Source of the DNA: Pseudomaricurvus albidus
GTDB taxonomy: Bacteria; Pseudomonadota; Gammaproteobacteria; Pseudomonadales; Cellvibrionaceae
Assembly (NCBI RefSeq): GCF_018863235.1
Contig: NZ_JAHKRS010000003.1
Location: 1 to 64,000, forward strand
Direction: 5' to 3'
DNA length: 64,000 nt
The translations under genes were made by a program, and so were the position numbers. Numbering within the stretch: position 1 is the stretch's first letter; each line of letters starts with the position of its first letter. Under the pieces are notes generated by a model, which ran no database searches, was not told where the DNA came from, and was given only the letters and a program-made list of their open reading frames with translations. Of this stretch, positions 7,152-15,617 are shown in pieces.

Positions 7152-8213
7152 CTAGTTAGCCTTCCTTAGCAGATACACCCCGATCACGGCGCAGACTAAC
7201 AGCGGCACCAGCACCGCCAGCAGGGGCGAAAACCCAAACACCAGGCTCGACGGCCCGAGCAAATCCTGCGACATACGGAAAACAATACCGACGATCACAC
7301 CGGTGAAAATGCGGTACCCCATTGTCACTTCACGCAGCGGTCCAAAGATAAACGAGACCGCAATCAGCACCAGACTGGCAGTCGCCAGCGGCTGCAGCAA
7401 TTTTTTCCAAAACGCCAATTCATATTGATTATTTTCTATGCCCTGCTGCTCCAGATAACTGGAATAGGAGTAAAGGTTTTGAATCGACAGCGCGTCGGGC
7501 TCCAGCACCAACACATTTAACAGTGACGGGGACAGCGAGGTATCCCAGCGGCGGGAATGGTAAGTATGGGTTTCAATTCCCTTGTCGGTAATCACAGACT
7601 CGCGGCCGTCTTCCTCAACCCAATAATCTTTGCGGAACATGGCCGTGTCAGCAAAACTGGCCGCCAACAGTTTGCCCTCATCATCGAAACGATAGCGGGT
7701 CACACCATAGAGACGGCCGTTGGGCAGCACCGCATTGATGTGCATAAACTCGTTGCCATCGCGATTCCACAAGCCGTGTCGGGATTCCAGTGCATTCTTA
7801 TCCCCCTGGGCAATCGCCCGGCGGCTCTCTGCAATCTGATCCGTCAGCGGAGTAACATACTCACCCAAACCAATACTGAGGGCGATGAATAACAGTACCG
7901 GCTTCATTACCGCCCAGGTGATCTGCGCCAGAGATACGCCCGCGGCTCGCATCACGACCAGTTCGCTGGAGCCGGCCAGAATTCCCAGCCCCACCAGACA
8001 GCCAACCAGCGCCGAGAAGGGAATGTTCTCGTAAATCCGCCCCGGCAGAGTAAAGCCCACATAGATCAGGGCCTGAAGGAAATCGTAATCGCCTTTCAAC
8101 TCACCCAGCTGGTCCACCAGTGCCGCAATCGCATCCAGTGACACAATCACCAGCAGCACCATACCCACAGCACCAATAACGGTGCGAGCGATGTAATTAT
8201 TGAGTTTACGCAT
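7152..8213 (-). CDS. lptG: LPS export ABC transporter permease LptG
   Basis: A 353-residue inner-membrane permease of the LptB2FG complex, which extracts lipopolysaccharide from the inner membrane and passes it to LptC. Six membrane segments flank a periplasmic beta-jellyroll (about 120-265). Conserved stretches include SELVVMRAAG (80-89), LEPDALSIQNLYSY and the SFIFGPLREVTMGYRI turn (about 290-305). Its ATG overlaps the lptF stop by 8 bases (ATGCGTAA), so the two are translationally coupled. LptB, LptA and LptC are not in the window. Confidence 0.95.
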   Translation of the reverse strand: MRKLNNYIARTVIGAVGMVLLVIVSLDAIAALVDQLGELKGDYDFLQALIYVGFTLPGRIYENIPFSALVGCLVGLGILAGSSELVVMRAAGVSLAQITWAVMKPVLLFIALSIGLGEYVTPLTDQIAESRRAIAQGDKNALESRHGLWNRDGNEFMHINAVLPNGRLYGVTRYRFDDEGKLLAASFADTAMFRKDYWVEEDGRESVITDKGIETHTYHSRRWDTSLSPSLLNVLVLEPDALSIQNLYSYSSYLEQQGIENNQYELAFWKKLLQPLATASLVLIAVSFIFGPLREVTMGYRIFTGVIVGIVFRMSQDLLGPSSLVFGFSPLLAVLVPLLVCAVIGVYLLRKAN

Positions 8214-9342
8214 GTTTGGCGCCCTCCTTCATACGACCCGCCTTGAGCTGCAGCCGTACATAAGGCCAAAACAGCAGCAATAACGCCATGGCCAGTGCTC
8301 CAACATGCACAGCCCAGATGCTCAGCCAGGGAGACACATTGCCGTCTTCCACCGCACCGCGGGCACCGTTCAGAGAAACCAGATAAATGATGTACAGCAG
8401 AATAGCTGGAATCATCTGCACGTAACGCCCCTGCCGCGGATTGGTTTTGCTCAGGGGTACCGCCAGCAGAGTCACCACGATTACCAGAACCGGCAGTGAA
8501 AAACGCCAGTGCAACGCGGCAATATCTTCAGTGGAATCTGAGCGCATCAGAGTAATGGTGGGCAGAGAGTCAGCCTTTACATTCTCTTTATTCGGGTTGG
8601 TGTCGTTTTCCAGCAACTGAAGGTAGGAATCGAACTTGACGATTTCGTACTGGGCTTCGCCTGGATTGCCATTGAAACGATAACCATCATTGAGCTTCAG
8701 GTAGCGCTGCCCGGTGTCGGGATCGGTCACCTGCTCACCGGTTTTGGCCGTGAGTACCGCCAGACCCGAATCGGAGGGAGCCCCTGCCTCTTCCGCAGAA
8801 CTGCCCATCTCTGCCATAAAGACTTTCTGCATTTCCTTGTGATCGTTTACCAGCTTTTCGGCGTAGGTGACGCTGTTGCCGCTGCCGGATGTTTGGAAAC
8901 GTGCTGGTGACATGGCTTCCAGCTCACTGCGGTGCTTCTGGTTCTCGAGGATCGCTGTCGCCTTGGAAATCCCAACCGGACTGATCCACAAACTCAGCAG
9001 AGCCACAAAAATGGCAACGATTCCGGCAGGCAACATACTGTAGGCCACCAGTCGACGCTGACTCATCCCGCAGGCAGACAGCACCGTCATTTCGCTGTCC
9101 ATATACATGCGACCGTAAGCCAGCAGAAACGCGATGAACAAGCCCAGTGGCAAAATCAATTCAAGAAAGCCCGGCAGGCGAAATCCCATAATGGCGAACA
9201 GTACATCCGGATCGAGCTTGCCCGCAGCGGCCTCCGCCAGATATTTCACAAAGCGGCCACTCATGATGATCAGCAGCAAAACACCACTGACCGCGACCAT
9301 ACTCACCATGACTTCACGAGCCAGATAACGAAAAATAATCAA
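8206..9342 (-). CDS. lptF: LPS export ABC transporter permease LptF (TTG start)
   Basis: A 378-residue partner permease of LptG with the same 3 TM, jellyroll, 3 TM layout. The N-terminus MIIFRYLAREVMVSM matches LptF of other gammaproteobacteria and requires initiation at a TTG (9340-9342), with AGG about 9 bases upstream as ribosome site. Typical residues include the MTVLSACGMSQRRLVAYSM cytoplasmic coupling segment and FSLPVLVIVVTLLAVPLSKTNPR. It is first gene of the lptF-lptG operon, divergent from pepA as in many relatives. Confidence 0.95.
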   Translation of the reverse strand: MIIFRYLAREVMVSMVAVSGVLLLIIMSGRFVKYLAEAAAGKLDPDVLFAIMGFRLPGFLELILPLGLFIAFLLAYGRMYMDSEMTVLSACGMSQRRLVAYSMLPAGIVAIFVALLSLWISPVGISKATAILENQKHRSELEAMSPARFQTSGSGNSVTYAEKLVNDHKEMQKVFMAEMGSSAEEAGAPSDSGLAVLTAKTGEQVTDPDTGQRYLKLNDGYRFNGNPGEAQYEIVKFDSYLQLLENDTNPNKENVKADSLPTITLMRSDSTEDIAALHWRFSLPVLVIVVTLLAVPLSKTNPRQGRYVQMIPAILLYIIYLVSLNGARGAVEDGNVSPWLSIWAVHVGALAMALLLLFWPYVRLQLKAGRMKEGAKHA

Positions 9343-9716
9343 AAGTAAGACCTGCCTGTCGCCTGCTGTTTACGCTATATCTGCATTGTCTATTATGTGC
9401 ACAACCGGGAGGTAATCCTCCGATTGTCTGTAGATTGATCAACCACACGCACGGTTTGGTAATCCAGCTCTGTCACAGCGGATAGATAGACATCGACCAT
9501 GACTAAAGGTTTTGTTCGAAACCCTACTTAGCGTACACTAATTCGCTATTAACCATGCTATTCGAATCACGATGCTATCCGAACCATCGAATAGCACTGA
9601 CGTATTCAGCGTTGTAGCTACCTGTTTCGCAGAGGCTACAACATATCGAGACTGCCTGTGTCAGTAACTGCCGGGCATTATCCCGTAAACCAACTTTTTT
9701 GTCTTGGGGAAGGACT
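9343..9716 (+). promoter_or_regulatory. Divergent lptF/pepA intergenic region with structured pepA leader
   Basis: A 374-base gap with no gene. On the plus strand TTGTTC (9512-9517) and TACACT (9534-9539), 16 bp apart, are a candidate pepA promoter, giving a leader of about 170 nt. That leader contains two inverted repeats: TGCTATTCGA/TCGAATAGCA (9556-9565, 9587-9596; 21-nt loop) and GTTGTAGC/GCTACAAC (9611-9618, 9635-9642; 16-nt loop). They could be RNA hairpins or protein sites; E. coli PepA itself binds DNA. No lptF promoter is clear. Confidence 0.5.
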
Positions 9717-11237
9717 ATGGAATTTCAGGCTAAAACCAGTTCAGCACTGACGCTACGCACGCACAGTCTGGTGTTGCCAGTGTATGAAAACAGCAAGAGT
9801 TCGGGCGCGACCATTTCCAGTGCGGCTATTTCAGGTACCACCGCCGAGTTGGATGACGCTTGCGACGGCCTGATTGCCAAACTGATCAAGCAGGGTGACA
9901 TCAAGGGCAGCCTGGGCGCTACCCGTGTGCTGCACGATGTGGCCGGCTGCAAAGCTGACCGGGTCATTCTGTTAGGCCTCGGCAAGCAAGGTGAAGCCCT
10001 GAGTGCTGAAAAATTCGACAAGGCGATCAAAAAGGCTGCCGCTGCGGTCAAGGCAACTCCTGCAAAAGATGCCGTTCTGTGCCTGGACGACGTCACTGTC
10101 ACAGATCGTGACGAAGCCTGGAAAGCCAGCCAAAGCGCCAAATACTTCACCGATGCGGTGTACCAATTCACCCAACTGAAGAGCAAGAAAGCGCCTGTCA
10201 TAAACCTCAAGAAAGTGATCTATACGGTTGCTGACAAGAAGCAGCTGAAAGCGGTATCCAGCGCACTGACTGCCGGTCACTCAACCGCTGTGGGCATGGC
10301 GCTGTGTAAGGATCTGGGCAACCTGCCCGGCAACATCTGTACCCCGTCGTATCTGGCTCAGGAAGCCAAAAAACTGGCTCGCGGCAACACCAAGCTGACC
10401 GCAAAAGCGCTGAACGAAAAGCAGATGCGAGAATTGAAAATGGGTTCACTGCTATCCGTCTCAGCGGGCAGCGAACAGGAAGCTCGCCTGATTGTGCTGG
10501 AATACAAAGGTGGAAAGAAAAGTGCCAAGCCCGTGGTTCTGGTCGGCAAAGGCATCACCTTTGACACCGGCGGTATCAGCCTGAAACCCGGCGTGGGCAT
10601 GGACGAAATGAAATTCGATATGTGTGGCGCCGCCAGTGTACTGGGCACCATGAAAGCCATTACCGAGATGAATCTGCCGTTAAACGTGGTGGCCATAGTG
10701 GCTGCCGCCGAAAACATGCCCGGCAGCCGTGCCACCAAACCTGGTGACATTGTGACCTCCATGTCTGGCAAGACCATCGAAATCCTTAATACCGACGCCG
10801 AGGGCCGTCTGGTGCTGTGTGATGCCCTGACCTATGCCGAGCGCTTCAAACCCAAGGCCGTAGTCGATGTGGCCACCCTGACCGGCGCCTGTGTTGTGGC
10901 TCTGGGCAAGCACGCCAGTGGCCTCTACAGCAATAATGATGATCTGGCCGAGCAGTTGCTCGAAGCCGGCAAGCGAGCCGGCGACAAAGCCTGGCATATG
11001 CCTCTGTGGGACGAATACCAGCAACAGCTGGACAGCAACTTTGCCGATATCGCCAACATCGGTGGTCCTGGCGGCGGCAGCATCACCGCAGCCTGCTTCC
11101 TGTCCCGCTTTGCCAAAGCCTATGACTGGGCTCACCTGGATATCGCAGGTACTGCCTGGGACAGCGGCGCAGCCAAAGGCGCCACGGGCCGTCCGGTATC
11201 ACTGTTGGTGGAATTCCTGCAGCAGCAGGCATCCTGA
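9717..11237 (+). CDS. pepA: Leucyl aminopeptidase (cytosol aminopeptidase)
   Basis: A 506-residue M17 aminopeptidase that removes N-terminal residues from peptides using two metal ions. The start is the ATG at 9717 (MEFQAK, as in E. coli PepA) with GGGGAAGG just upstream, rather than the in-frame TTG at 9699. Ligand and catalytic residues are all present: Lys278, Asp283, Lys290 ([13 protein letters not shown]), Asp301, and Asp360-x-Glu362-x-Arg364 (NTDAEGRL). PepA in E. coli also binds DNA in carAB regulation and Xer recombination. holC follows after 6 bases. Confidence 0.95.
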   Translation: MEFQAKTSSALTLRTHSLVLPVYENSKSSGATISSAAISGTTAELDDACDGLIAKLIKQGDIKGSLGATRVLHDVAGCKADRVILLGLGKQGEALSAEKFDKAIKKAAAAVKATPAKDAVLCLDDVTVTDRDEAWKASQSAKYFTDAVYQFTQLKSKKAPVINLKKVIYTVADKKQLKAVSSALTAGHSTAVGMALCKDLGNLPGNICTPSYLAQEAKKLARGNTKLTAKALNEKQMRELKMGSLLSVSAGSEQEARLIVLEYKGGKKSAKPVVLVGKGITFDTGGISLKPGVGMDEMKFDMCGAASVLGTMKAITEMNLPLNVVAIVAAAENMPGSRATKPGDIVTSMSGKTIEILNTDAEGRLVLCDALTYAERFKPKAVVDVATLTGACVVALGKHASGLYSNNDDLAEQLLEAGKRAGDKAWHMPLWDEYQQQLDSNFADIANIGGPGGGSITAACFLSRFAKAYDWAHLDIAGTAWDSGAAKGATGRPVSLLVEFLQQQAS

Positions 11238-11243
11238 CCCAGC

Positions 11244-11675
11244 ATGACTCAGGTTGATTTTTATGTCCTGCCTGCACCAGCCGTAGAACAACGGCTGGTG
11301 TTCGCCTGCCGCCTGGCGCAAAAGGCCTACCAATCCGGTTCGAAGGTCTTTATCGCGGTGAACACCGCCGAAGAGGCTGCGGAGCTGAACCAGCGACTCT
11401 GGAACTTCCGCCCTGAAAGCTTTTTGCCCCATGACTGTGAAGGCGACAGCCCTCTGCAGTCTCAGGTGGCCGTAGGATTTGGCAACGACTGCGGTGATCA
11501 CCACGACCTGCTGATCAATCTGAAAGACGCCATACCGGACTATTTCAGCCGTTTTCAGCGTCTGGCCGAGGTGGTTTGTCAGGATGAACAGGTTTTGTCC
11601 GCTACACGGGAGCACTATGGCTTCTACCGGCACCGTGGCTACCCCATTAATTCCCACAAGATATCCCAATCCTAG
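11244..11675 (+). CDS. holC: DNA polymerase III chi subunit
   Basis: A 143-residue protein with the chi fold signature: MTQVDFYVL at the start, FACRLAQKAYQSGSKVFI (20-37), and the LWNFRPESFLPHD segment (52-64) typical of HolC. Chi links the clamp loader to SSB at the replication fork. The start lies 6 bases after the pepA stop, so the two are co-transcribed; pepA-holC linkage is standard in gammaproteobacteria. valS, the usual downstream neighbour, is 17.5 kb away here. Confidence 0.93.
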   Translation: MTQVDFYVLPAPAVEQRLVFACRLAQKAYQSGSKVFIAVNTAEEAAELNQRLWNFRPESFLPHDCEGDSPLQSQVAVGFGNDCGDHHDLLINLKDAIPDYFSRFQRLAEVVCQDEQVLSATREHYGFYRHRGYPINSHKISQS

Positions 11676-11884
11676 ACCTGCCAGAACAGGCTCGATCATA
11701 AATGCGATACCCTCGGGCAGGGCATCAGGTATTACTTCGCTACCGGATGTATTGGCGAGAATATAAACAGTGTTAACATAGATGCCACAGCGGCATGCTA
11801 TAACTGTGTGGCAGCCCGTATCAGCAACGAGTTCCGTTTTAACCTCTCGTCACTCAGGTGGCGACGCCAGAAGTGTTAAGGTCG

Positions 11885-13108
11885 ATGAGCGAAGAAAAAA
11901 AAGAAGCCCAAAAAGCCCTGCTGGGCGAGCTGGAATCCATTAAAAGCCTTCTTTCCGAAGATGAATGGGATGAAATACCTGTTCTGAGCGACCCCATATC
12001 GGCCCCAGGCTCCGAACATCATCAGGCAAGCACACCCAAAGACGGTCCTGCTGAGGACGACACACAGGCTGCCCCGCAAGCTGAGAACGAAACGTCCGAC
12101 ATTGATGCAGCCGTTGACAAGCTCAACTTCGACCTGAATCTGGACACTGATGACGACTACTCAGCAGACGCTTCTGATGAGATCGACACAGAGTCAGACG
12201 ACTACGACGAGATGTTTGACGACGTACCGCTTCTGGAAGAAGTCTATATTCCTGAAGATGACTCCGTCTCACCGGCCGTATCCGGCGAAGCCGAAAGCGC
12301 GCCCCTCTCTGAAGTACCCGCCGACGAAGACCTGACCGACGAGGGCATCGAACAGTCCTTCGCCGACGAGACATCTTATACATCTGAGGAATCGTTAGAC
12401 TGTGAAGAGCCCTTAGCGTATGAAGAGCCCTCAGCCGATGAAGAGCCCTTAGCCCGTGAAGAGCCCTTAGCCCGTGAAGAGCCCTCAGCCCATGAAGAAC
12501 CCTCAGCCATTAAAGAACCTTCAACCAACGAGGCGCCAGAAACACTCGGTAAGCCCCCCACGGATGAGAAACCACTAGCAGCTGAGGAATCCTTGGCCAG
12601 TGAAGTTTCATCAGCGAGCGAAGAGCCCGCCGACACAGAAACGCTCTCTGCCGAAGAAGAACCACCCGCCCAATTAGAAGGAACCACACTGCCACCCGGC
12701 GTGCTGCCAGGGCAGCGCAGCTTGTTCGATAACAAACCCGCGACGGTCAAAACACCGGATCAACCTGCGGCGAAACCCACGATACGTCCTGCGGTACAAA
12801 CCCGCGGCGAGAATCCGTTTCTGCCCCAGCACATCCGCGAACGTCTTCACACCAATAAAGCGCTACTGGATATTATTAAAGAGTCGCCACTGCCAGAGGT
12901 GACAATTCCTCCTCGTCCTGCCAGATATACCAGTGAGCAGGCTAAATCTCAAAACACTCCGAAAGAGAAGCTTCCACCAGTACTGCCTCCGGAAAAACTC
13001 CATCAGATGGTAGAAGGGATCATTGCCATTTATCTGCCTAAAATCGAAGCCGAGCTGAGACAGCGTCTGCTGGAGGCTCTGCAAGACGACAAACCCAAAA
13101 ACGAATAA
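11885..13108 (+). CDS. Acidic repeat protein downstream of holC
   Basis: A protein of 407 residues from the ATG at 11885 (AAGG just before it); an in-frame GTG at 11858 would add 9 residues. It is strongly acidic and predicted disordered up to about residue 290, including a run of at least 12 hexapeptide units of EEPLAx/EEPSAx type encoded by 18-bp repeats. The last 130 residues differ: a GENPFLPQHIRERLH motif, then a proline-rich linker and a helical end (MVEGIIAIYLPKIEAELRQRLLEAL) that looks like a folding or partner-binding module. No function is assigned. Its position after pepA-holC suggests a replication- or envelope-related housekeeping role at most. Confidence 0.75.
   Translation: MSEEKKEAQKALLGELESIKSLLSEDEWDEIPVLSDPISAPGSEHHQASTPKDGPAEDDTQAAPQAENETSDIDAAVDKLNFDLNLDTDDDYSADASDEIDTESDDYDEMFDDVPLLEEVYIPEDDSVSPAVSGEAESAPLSEVPADEDLTDEGIEQSFADETSYTSEESLDCEEPLAYEEPSADEEPLAREEPLAREEPSAHEEPSAIKEPSTNEAPETLGKPPTDEKPLAAEESLASEVSSASEEPADTETLSAEEEPPAQLEGTTLPPGVLPGQRSLFDNKPATVKTPDQPAAKPTIRPAVQTRGENPFLPQHIRERLHTNKALLDIIKESPLPEVTIPPRPARYTSEQAKSQNTPKEKLPPVLPPEKLHQMVEGIIAIYLPKIEAELRQRLLEALQDDKPKNE
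12403..12537 (+). repeat. Intragenic 18-bp tandem repeat (hexapeptide EEP[L/S]Ax)
   Basis: Seven or more copies of a GAAGAGCCCTTAGCCCGT-like 18-bp unit in register with the reading frame. Two adjacent units (EEPLAR, EEPLAR) are almost identical in DNA. Degenerate copies continue to about 12650. Confidence 0.9.
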
Positions 13109-13126
13109 CTCACTGATAGACAGGGC

Positions 13127-13161
13127 AACAAAAAAACGGCCTTTACGACCGTTTTTTTGTT
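13127..13161. terminator. Bidirectional terminator
   Basis: A 13-bp perfect stem AACAAAAAAACGG/CCGTTTTTTTGTT with a 9-nt loop between the convergent acidic-repeat gene and the diiron protein gene. A and T runs within the stem let it act on both strands. Confidence 0.9.
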
Positions 13162-13222
13162 ATTGCCTTTACAGTCCCTGCGTAGAAAGATTCGGGCATG
13201 GACTCTTGAGAAATTAAGCCAT

Positions 13223-14338
13223 TTAAGCCGTTTCGGTATAAAGGGGCTTGCTCAGTTCAGCCCAGTCAATATCCGCATCATCCGGCAGATTTTCAAATTC
13301 CAGGATGCCCAGCTCTTCAAATTTGGGACGAATCTTGTCGGTTAACAAACCAATGCGACGCAGGTTCGGGATGACACGCTGAAACAGTAACTTGCGGAAA
13401 TGCTCCATGCCGCCACCGGCCAAAAAGACCACCCGTGCCTCTTCTTCGTCCCAACCAAAGTGACGGAATACAGACGTAGGCACCAGCCTCTCGCGACTCA
13501 CAAGGCAAGCCTGATAAGCAAACTCGGCCCTCTCTTCCCGCTCCTCGTCGGTCAGTGTTTTGACATACTCGGCCAGATAGTGAATACCAAAGGCCACATG
13601 ACGCGCTTCATCGCGGATGATCAATTCCAGCATGTCTTTCTTGAAGCCGTTTGGATCGACATATTCTTTGGTGGTGTTAAACGCCGCTAACGCCAGACCT
13701 TCAATGATGACTTGCATGCCAATAAATTTCAGATCCCAACGTTCATCACTGAGAATTTTATCGATGATGTTTTTTAAGGCGCCATCAATGGGGTACATAA
13801 TGCCGGCTTTTTTCTGCAGGAAACGATTGAAGGTTTCAACGTGACGAGCCTCGTCAAATGTCTGGGAGGCGGCATACAGTTTGGCGTTGTAGGTCGGAGC
13901 ACAGGACACCAGCTGTGAAGCTACCAGCAAAGCCCCCTGTTCGCCATGTAAAAACTGGGAGTCTGTCCAGGCTTCCGAGTGAAGCAGGAATTCTTCCCGT
14001 TTTTCCTGACTCATATCCAGGAAAGGTTTGTATTCAGAAAAGCCACTCATAAACACCCTGACTTCATAGGGCGCACTGCCAATGGGTTTGTCCCAGTCGA
14101 GATCCAGGTCGGCATTCCAATTAAGTTCTTTGCCAAGATCGTAAAGCTTTTTGATGCGATCTTCGTTGATGTGGTAGTCCCAGTTAAAACTGCCAGTCAG
14201 CGGCGTCTTGAAAATTTCCGCGACCTCATTTACAGCTGCTTCATCGAGGTCTACATCAGTGTGATCCACGTCAATTTTTTTCGCTTCTTCAAAAAAACGG
14301 ATCTGGTTTGGCGTATGCTCTACAAAGGTGGCACTCAT
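13223..14338 (-). CDS. Ferritin-like diiron protein (R2-like oxidase/oxygenase)
   Basis: A 371-residue protein with a complete set of six carboxylate/histidine ligands for a diiron centre: Glu133, Glu163 with His166 (DEARH), Glu213, Glu244 with His247 (second DEARH). The four-helix-bundle spacing and the DEARHVETF and DEARHVAFG motifs place it in the ferritin/ribonucleotide reductase R2-like superfamily; the substrate is unknown. No ferroxidase cage features are evident, so an oxygenase or oxidase role is more likely than iron storage. Its promoter is shared with a divergent AraC regulator, the natural candidate controller. Confidence 0.85.
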   Translation of the reverse strand: MSATFVEHTPNQIRFFEEAKKIDVDHTDVDLDEAAVNEVAEIFKTPLTGSFNWDYHINEDRIKKLYDLGKELNWNADLDLDWDKPIGSAPYEVRVFMSGFSEYKPFLDMSQEKREEFLLHSEAWTDSQFLHGEQGALLVASQLVSCAPTYNAKLYAASQTFDEARHVETFNRFLQKKAGIMYPIDGALKNIIDKILSDERWDLKFIGMQVIIEGLALAAFNTTKEYVDPNGFKKDMLELIIRDEARHVAFGIHYLAEYVKTLTDEEREERAEFAYQACLVSRERLVPTSVFRHFGWDEEEARVVFLAGGGMEHFRKLLFQRVIPNLRRIGLLTDKIRPKFEELGILEFENLPDDADIDWAELSKPLYTETA

Positions 14339-14561
14339 TCAGTCTCTCCCTGGATTTATTATGCGAATGACTCAAGTTTTGCTTGCAACCGACAGTTCCA
14401 CAAGGTTATCTTGAGCCATGTTGAAAGTCATTTCAGGCCACCGTCACTGGAGCCCGATCTCATTCAACGCAATTTGTCCTATAAAATCAAATAATACGCT
14501 AAATAAGATAGATACATTCAGAGCCTGAATAATAACGAATGCACCTCAAGCAGGAGCAAAT

Positions 14562-15575
14562 ATGAAAGAACGGGATCTACCCATAAGCTATGCAGCGATA
14601 CTCGTGGATGTCGCCTGTGAACTAGGCGCATCTCGCCAGGAACTTCTTCACGCCGCAAACCTGACCGAGCAGGAATTACAAACACCCGGAGCCCGATGCG
14701 CCGAGGAACAGTTTCGACAACTGATCAACACCGGCATTGCTGCCACAGGCACCCAGTCACTGGCTTTGCGTTTTGGCCAACGCCTGACTCTGACTTCCCA
14801 TGGTGTGTTTGGTTATGCCGTGATGAGTTGTCGCAATATTCATCAAGTCATTGAAATTCTCACCAAGTATTATCGCCTGCTGTTGAAGAACGCCTCCCTT
14901 CACGCGAAACACGAAGGGGATCGGGTCTATATCGAGTTCCAGCCAACCCGGGAACTGCTGATCGATCGTCAGCGGGACACAGAACTTTTCTTTGCGGGCA
15001 TGCTGAGCTCCATCAAACATCTTTTGCATACCGATAAAATCAGCGCAGAAATCGAGCTGAGTTATGCGCCGCCGGAATACCAAAGTGATTATGAGGCCAT
15101 ATTGGATTGTCCGGTTCGGTTCAACCAAAAAACCAGCAGAGTGATTTTACCCGCCAGTTTGATGCAAGAAAAACCGGAGTACGCCGATCCGGTGATGCTC
15201 AAATTGTACGAGCAGCAGTGTGAAGAGCTGCTTGCCCGAATGAAAAGCAGTGACGGCTTGCGGGTAAAAGTACGGGAGTATCTGGTGGCTGCACAGCAGC
15301 AGTTTCCCAGCCTGGAGCAGGCCGCACAGCACTTCCACATGAGCCCGCGAACTTTTCGCCGTCGCCTGAGCGATGAAGATGTTTCATTCCAGAAAATTCT
15401 GGATGAAGTGAGATTAGAGCTGGCTGAAACTTATCTGCGCAACCCTGCACTTTCGGTCAATCACACGGCAGATTTGTTGGGTTTTCATGATGTATCCAAC
15501 TTCCGCCGAGCTTTTATACGCTGGAGTAACGGCACATCGCCATCGGCTTTTAAAAAGCAGCACACGCAGTACTGA
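14562..15575 (+). CDS. AraC-family regulator with arabinose-binding-like N-terminal domain
   Basis: A 337-residue transcription factor. Residues about 15-205 match the arabinose-binding-like domain found in OruR/ArgR-type AraC regulators (FGQRLTLTSHGVFGYAVMSCRN, 73-94). Residues about 235-332 are the two-helix-turn-helix AraC domain, with HMSPRTFRRRLSDE and the GFHDVSNFRRAFIRWSNGTSP signature near the end. CAGGAG precedes the ATG. It is divergent from the diiron enzyme gene (223-base gap) and convergent with the phytase. Two paralogous architectures occur at 22089 and 40407. Confidence 0.9.
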   Translation: MKERDLPISYAAILVDVACELGASRQELLHAANLTEQELQTPGARCAEEQFRQLINTGIAATGTQSLALRFGQRLTLTSHGVFGYAVMSCRNIHQVIEILTKYYRLLLKNASLHAKHEGDRVYIEFQPTRELLIDRQRDTELFFAGMLSSIKHLLHTDKISAEIELSYAPPEYQSDYEAILDCPVRFNQKTSRVILPASLMQEKPEYADPVMLKLYEQQCEELLARMKSSDGLRVKVREYLVAAQQQFPSLEQAAQHFHMSPRTFRRRLSDEDVSFQKILDEVRLELAETYLRNPALSVNHTADLLGFHDVSNFRRAFIRWSNGTSPSAFKKQHTQY

Positions 15576-15617
15576 CTATATGCTGCTTTCAGTTCTCGCT
15601 CGACATTGAAGCCAAAG

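Noticed and set aside
12376-12750. Ser/Gly-rich frame antisense to the acidic repeat protein
   Set aside because: Produced by the 18-bp repeats read on the other strand.
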